Part shown: positions 60,691-64,000 of the stretch, piece after piece
Layout of the letters: every line of letters starts with the position of its first letter
Numbering within the stretch: the stretch's first letter is position 1
DNA from: Ryuthela nishihirai
Taxonomy: Eukaryota; Arthropoda; Arachnida; Araneae; Heptathelidae
DNA: 64,000 nucleotides
Direction of reading: 5' to 3'
Assembly (NCBI GenBank): GCA_038380435.1
Contig: JAWZYU010000122.1
Location: 620,001 to 684,000 of the forward strand
Position numbers and translations under genes: made by a program
The notes under the pieces: generated by a model
Seen by the model: the letters and a program-made list of their open reading frames with translations, nothing else
Database searches by the model: none
What the model was told of the DNA's origin: nothing

Positions 60691-61411
60691 TGTCATGCCC
60701 CATCGTTCACTTTTGCTTTACCTTAACCAGTTTGGTTTAATTTACGTTATATTTATCATTTTGGGGATTTTTATTTCCTTTTCGGCATCACAGCGCTCAC
60801 ATCCAAGTTTCTAGGAGTTGCGTACGCGCAGCTCCGAACTTCCGACCGTAACCGTGCCAAGGACACGCCCCCTCTTGCGTCATACCTCGTCGTTCGTCAA
60901 TGTATGCAAATGTCTTTCCCGGCATGCGCCGGCCCATTGTCAAAACCGTGTCCTGCGAGGCACTTGAGTACAGGGTAGTAGAGTTGGAGAGCAGAGAGTA
61001 GAGACTTGAGCAACTTGAGAGTTGTAGAGCACTTGAGAGCAGAGTTGTAGAGAGAGCAGAGAGATGTAGTAAGGTGCGTAGCACCGTGCGTGTAGCACAG
61101 ATTTTAGTTTCTTCATTGATGTCTTGGTGAGTTACTTATTTTTGGAAATAAATCTATTTTGTTATGTTACAAACTTTTGAGTGTGTAGTTTTTATCTTGA
61201 GCAACGCTGATTTAGAATCTTTTTTACATTAACTCTTATTCGTTAAGAATCATTTTGACTCTCACTTATGAACGCTCACTGGCATTGGAACCCTAAATCA
61301 ACTTATTCTACATTTTTGGCAATTTGTTAATGATTGCCTAGCGCCCGTCAAAGCTATCCGGAGCATAAAACTTTAAGTATTTTGTATTGTTTGGAGCGTT
61401 ACAGAGTCACA
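60691..61411 (+). repeat. 5' long terminal repeat (right end approximate)
   Basis: It starts TGTCATGCCCC directly after a broken satellite unit. It holds an AG-rich tract with repeats of ACTTGAG and AGAGTTGTAGAG (about 60960-61075), a poly(A) signal at 61147 and small hairpins at 60919-60932 (CCGGC/GCCGG) and 61073-61085 (GGTGC/GCACC). The right end is either ..GTTACA at 61403 or ..GTCACA at 61411, both ending in CA and 9-17 bases before the primer binding site. The 3' LTR needed to fix it is not in the window. Confidence 0.72.
61147..61152 (+). terminator. Polyadenylation signal within the LTR
   Basis: AATAAA in 'TTGGAAATAAATC', placed where an R region would end, about 60% into the LTR. 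Confidence 0.5.
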
Positions 61412-61420
61412 TAAAAGAAG

Positions 61421-61438
61421 TGGCGCCCAAACAGGGAC
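61421..61438 (+). other. Primer binding site, tRNA-Lys type
   Basis: TGGCGCCCAAACAGGGAC is complementary to the 3' end of a tRNA-Lys (the Lys-UUU type used by many retroelements, TGGCGCCCGAACAGGGAC) with one difference, A for G at position 9. It lies just after the LTR and would prime minus-strand DNA synthesis. Confidence 0.88.
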
Positions 61439-61810
61439 TCGCCAGTATTTAAAGATAGTAAAATTTTTGAGCTCAATAGTTGTATGTACTAGTTGTAGAT
61501 TTAACGGCAGCTTAAGCCGAAAATTTTTGTTGAGCAAGTAGCTTAATATTTTTTGTGTGTATTATTCAAAGGTACTGAAGTTTCAGCTTTGATATTGCTG
61601 AATATTTAAGATTGTTGTATGTAATGATTAGAAGTGTCCGGACACACAAGTACGTAGGACGATAAGAAATTTTTTTTATAAGCAAATTTATATTTTTGTA
61701 AAGCTTAGTTATAGCTTTATTATTGTTGTATAGCAGTACCTTTGAGCGCTGCTCAAGATAAATAAGTTTTCAAAATTTCCAAAATTCCAAATTTCAGCAG
61801 ACCGCTAAAC
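61439..61810 (+). other. Retroelement leader
   Basis: An AT-rich untranslated leader between the primer binding site and the first gag ATG. I see no clear open frame or structured motif in it. Confidence 0.6.
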
Positions 61811-61893
61811 ATGTCTGCTAATAGTATGGCCGATTCCACCATAATGACTCCCGACATAGAAAGAGTAAAGGATAGATTGAAAGATGTAATGAT

Positions 61894-62053
61894 GCCTCAT
61901 GTCCCGGGGGAGTTTTTTCTTCCTGTGGTCTCGGGCCCCTGTTACGAGTTCCCGCCAAATGACCCGTGGGAGGTAGTTTTTTGTGCTCTCGGGCACCTGT
62001 CGGGTGTTCCCGCCTCATGTCCCGGGGGAGTTTTTTCTTCCTGTGGTCTCGAG
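61894..62053 (+). repeat. GC-rich satellite fragment inside gag
   Basis: 160 bp, about 1.36 units, from GCCTCATGTCCCGGGGGAG to GTGGTCTCGAG. It carries domain III marks: TTTTTTCTTCC, GGGCCCCTG and CCGCCAAATGACCC, and 'CCGTGGGAGG' close to the CCGGTGGGAGG units at 58341 and 58872. The upstream gag frame stays open through it (residues about 28-81) and continues into non-satellite sequence. It is separated from the array by the LTR and leader. Confidence 0.93.
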
Positions 62054-63017
62054 AAAAGGGGAACGACAACAACCCCTAAATTTGCTGACAATGCTACGTC
62101 AGTTCACCAACGAAGAAACTTTGAACGTAAGGTTCCATTTTCTGTTCCGTCAGAAGCAAGCGATAGAACAGAGTATTTCAACCACCACAACGACGATTTG
62201 CCAACCCATCCATTAACTATAGTCCTTATGTAAATTAGACTTTACCTGAGATAAGGTTCGACGGTTCGAAACGTCCGTCATCGTGGACATTTGTCAAGTC
62301 CATGGAGGAGCACTTCCGTTTACATGAAGTGCCAAGCAATAAAAAAGTTGTTTTAGCAGTATCTTGCCTAATTGGATGTGCTAAGCAATGGTGGAATAAC
62401 GTAGGATGTCGTCATGACATAGAACTTTGGGAAGAATTTAAAAACGAAATCATGGACATATATCCGGCTTATAATGATTTTACAGAACTAGCTACAGAGT
62501 TGTTTTCACGAAGACAAAGGGAAAGAGATGACATAGAAAAATTCATATGGGGTACAGTAGAACTATACCAGCTGTACGATGCTGATGCCGCTGAAATTGA
62601 TATTGTAAATTGCATATTGTCTCAATTACTTTTGCCCATTCGAGAATACCTAGAAGTACGAAACATAAATTCAGTTTCCAATTTAGTCAAACTGGCTCGG
62701 CAATACACTGCAAGAAGAGAATCTGCAGCAAATACACATAAACAACAATGGATGCCATTCCCGCCAAAGCAGCGATATCAGGTTGAGTCGCGTAGAATGA
62801 CTCCCGCACGACCGGAATTTACACGGTCCCGACAATTTGCGTCGAACGCGCCTAGAACTATAGAATATGAACGAAGTAGAGACTTTTTGCCACGTCAAGC
62901 TTCAAACCAAAACACTAGACCTAAAACTTTGGTTAAACAACCTCAATCTTTCACTTGTAACTTTTGTGGCCGACTGGGACATACTGAAAATTTTTGCTAC
63001 CGAAGGAATGAAAATTC

Positions 63018-63024
63018 GGGAAAC
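63018..63024 (+). other. Candidate -1 ribosomal slippery heptamer
   Basis: GGGAAAC sits in the gag frame as G GGA AAC, 18 bases before the gag stop. A slip of -1 leads directly into frame 3, which is open to 63677. This heptamer is a known type of retroviral gag-pro slip site. No strong stem-loop downstream is obvious, so the call is tentative. Confidence 0.4.
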
Positions 63025-63677
63025 TTTCATCGGGATCTTTGAAGCGAGAGGCCAAAGTTCCTCAAGAAAAGCCCTCTCAGGAGTTATGCCTTGCCACTAT
63101 GGCTTTACCTTTTGTTACTGATTGCCACGAAGTAACTAAAATAACAGATCAACACGATACAGAAGTCGATCTTCAGTTTGCTAAGGAACAAGTTTGCGAC
63201 GATAATAATGACGAATGTCAATTGACAGTGCAGCCGCGGTCCAGTGGACTTTTTGACTTACCTTGTGGTCCAGAACAGATTATTTCAGAAGCACCTATAG
63301 AATGTCCCGTTAGTGCAAATAATGAGTGTTTAAATAACGAAGTTTGTGAAGTAGAAGAATCGTATGAGGAAGCCGTTTTTGAAAAGGTTTTTAAAGTAGA
63401 AGTTTTAAAAGAAAGTAATAATAATGAAAATAATTTTGAGTCTGATTTAAGTGAAGAAAAAACCAACCAAGAAGTTGTGCCGACCGCAAGTATTCCTGAC
63501 AAGTCTGGAGGTCATCAACTATTAAAGCGTCATTTGGAGGCGGACACCAATAAGCCTAGAAAGTGCGAGAAAAGGTTCTTCAAAAATCCGCACGGAGCAA
63601 CGAAAAGCCGACGAAACGACCAGAGCCTGCAGAGCGACAACCGGCAGCGAAGCAGCGAACATCGGGACTTGACTTGA
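63024..63677 (+). CDS. Acidic frame after gag, function unknown (-1 frame)
   Basis: About 217 codons open in the -1 frame relative to gag. There is no ATG near the start; the first one is at 63099 (MALPFVTDCHEVTK). The product is acidic and Asn/Glu-rich in the middle (for example EVCEVEESYEEAVFEKVF) and basic at the end. It could be translated by frameshifting from gag, or be the rest of gag separated by an indel at the gag stop. I see no protease DTG/DSG motif, no reverse transcriptase motif and no integrase motif. Near 63560 another frame takes on a coding look, so the C-terminus given here may be out of register. Confidence 0.45.
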   Translation, partial: LSSGSLKREAKVPQEKPSQELCLATMALPFVTDCHEVTKITDQHDTEVDLQFAKEQVCDDNNDECQLTVQPRSSGLFDLPCGPEQIISEAPIECPVSANNECLNNEVCEVEESYEEAVFEKVFKVEVLKESNNNENNFESDLSEEKTNQEVVPTASIPDKSGGHQLLKRHLEADTNKPRKCEKRFFKNPHGATKSRRNDQSLQSDNRQRSSEHRDLT

Positions 63678-63706
63678 ACGAGATCTTCAGTAACAACTTT
63701 ACGTGA
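63560..63706 (+). other. Basic Lys/Arg/Pro-rich frame, possible true C-terminus
   Basis: Frame 2 is open for 48 codons from just after a TAG at 63557, includes EKPTKRPEPAERQPAAKQR and ends in LNEIFSNNFT before TGA at 63704. It reads more like a natural protein tail than the overlapping frame 3. A small indel near 63560 would join it to the acidic frame. It may be the end of a retroelement polyprotein. Confidence 0.35.
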
Positions 63707-64000
63707 AGCCACCCAACGACGACGGAAGGATGTTATCGGAAACGGACTAGATGATTTATCGCCACGGAGTGCCAACAATGAAATTTAAGTATATTTTTCT
63801 TTCACTTGGCACTTGATTGAGTTATAAAATGTTTTTTTTCCGGAATAGATGAAGACGAAGAAGAAGCCTTATTGTGAATTATATAGTTAGCGATGTTTAA
63901 TTTCTTGTTGAAACTTTAGAGTTCGATATTTATTTTTGAAAAGTGAAATTTTTGTACTTCAAGTTTATACTTGTGTGAATAGAGTTTTTTTTGCATTCTT
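63707..64000 (+). other. AT-rich stretch, no gene seen
   Basis: Stop-dense, T-rich sequence. A purine-rich run (AGATGAAGACGAAGAAGAAG, 63847-63866) could be a polypurine tract, but no LTR-like TGT start follows within the window. Confidence 0.4.

Larger units (their letters stand above)
61811..63042 (+). pseudogene. gag: Gag-like protein of the LTR retroelement, interrupted
   Basis: The first frame starts at ATG 61811 (MSANSMADSTIMTPDIERVK), runs through a 160-bp satellite insert, then continues EKRGTTTTPKFADN... to a TAA at 62231. The register moves to frame 1 near 62210. After a TAG at 62236-62238 the main domain is open from 62239 to the stop at 63042. It contains LPEIRFDGSKRPSSW, a helical core with AKQWWNN and WEEFKNEIM typical of Retrotrans_gag proteins, a basic linker, and a CCHC zinc knuckle CNFCGRLGHTENFC (residues 219-232 counted from ATG 62302). 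Gag forms the particle and the knuckle binds RNA. The frame break and stop indicate an old or damaged copy. Confidence 0.82.
60691..64000 (+). mobile_element. LTR retroelement, 5' part (runs to or past the window end)
   Basis: Features in order: a 5' LTR from 60691 starting TGTCATGCC, a primer binding site at 61421, a leader of about 370 bp, a gag-like frame with a CCHC knuckle, then an acidic frame and an AT-rich stretch. The internal order fits a Ty3/Gypsy-like element, but no protease, reverse transcriptase, RNase H or integrase is in the window, so the clade is not proven. No second LTR is seen by 64000. The element abuts domain III of the satellite; the other end and any target duplication lie outside. 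Gag has a frame break and a stop, so this copy is defective. Confidence 0.85.

Noticed and set aside
60797..61084. Minus-strand frame rich in Ser and Leu
   Set aside because: It is the antisense of the AG-rich repeat tract in the LTR; low complexity and no homology that I recognise.
62683..62898. Minus-strand frame opposite gag
   Set aside because: It is a shadow of the gag frame with no features of its own.
1..64000. CENP-B-box-like or telomeric (TTAGG) repeats marking a centromere or telomere
   Set aside because: I found no convincing CENP-B box in either satellite and no TTAGG tandem run. Pericentromeric location is possible but not shown.

Overview
The window is non-coding, repeat-dominated nuclear DNA of an arthropod, most likely an insect. 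The evidence is a pair of Tc1/mariner-type elements with a transposase of the insect DUF4817/HTH kind, tRNA-derived SINEs, an LTR retroelement with a gag zinc knuckle and a tRNA-Lys-type primer binding site, and two unrelated satellite families that fill more than 90% of the sequence. I see no host protein gene and no bacterial feature. Species cannot be named from this sequence.

Layout. (1) 1-8554, 11293-31748: an AT-rich satellite with a monomer of about 385 bp. Its orientation switches at about 5325, 15237-15265, 18980, 19280 and 28564. It is interrupted by two copies of one mariner-like element (479-1880 and 24075-25485), two SINEs (14311-14513 and 18397-18612) and a first GC-rich array. 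(2) 8555-11292 and 31749-60690: a GC-rich satellite with a 118-bp unit made of two diverged halves of about 59 bp, each with a CCCGGG core followed by a T tract. The second array is about 29 kb long. It contains 16 copies of a 125-bp 'linker' cassette with a hairpin-forming 36-bp repeat present 1 to 5 times (a 17th full copy lies in the first array), and it falls into three sequence domains. (3) 60691-64000: the 5' part of an LTR retroelement (LTR, primer binding site, leader, broken gag, an acidic second frame). Its gag carries 160 bp of the GC-rich satellite in frame.

History inferred from the sequence. The first ~8.5 kb recurs at about 23.4-31.75 kb, including the same transposon in the same satellite position, the same inversion junction, the same small hairpin and the same AT/GC satellite junction. 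It is therefore a segmental duplication. The GC-rich array at 8555-11292 sits between two copies of a 16-bp direct repeat and the AT satellite resumes in the same phase, which looks like insertion of the array as one piece. The most notable observation is the satellite fragment inside gag, of the same subtype as the adjacent end of the array. It points to exchange of sequence between an LTR retroelement and a satellite, with direction unresolved.

Nearly all long open frames here are by-products of the GC-rich repeat and are not annotated as genes. The only protein-coding remains are two dead transposase genes and the retroelement frames.
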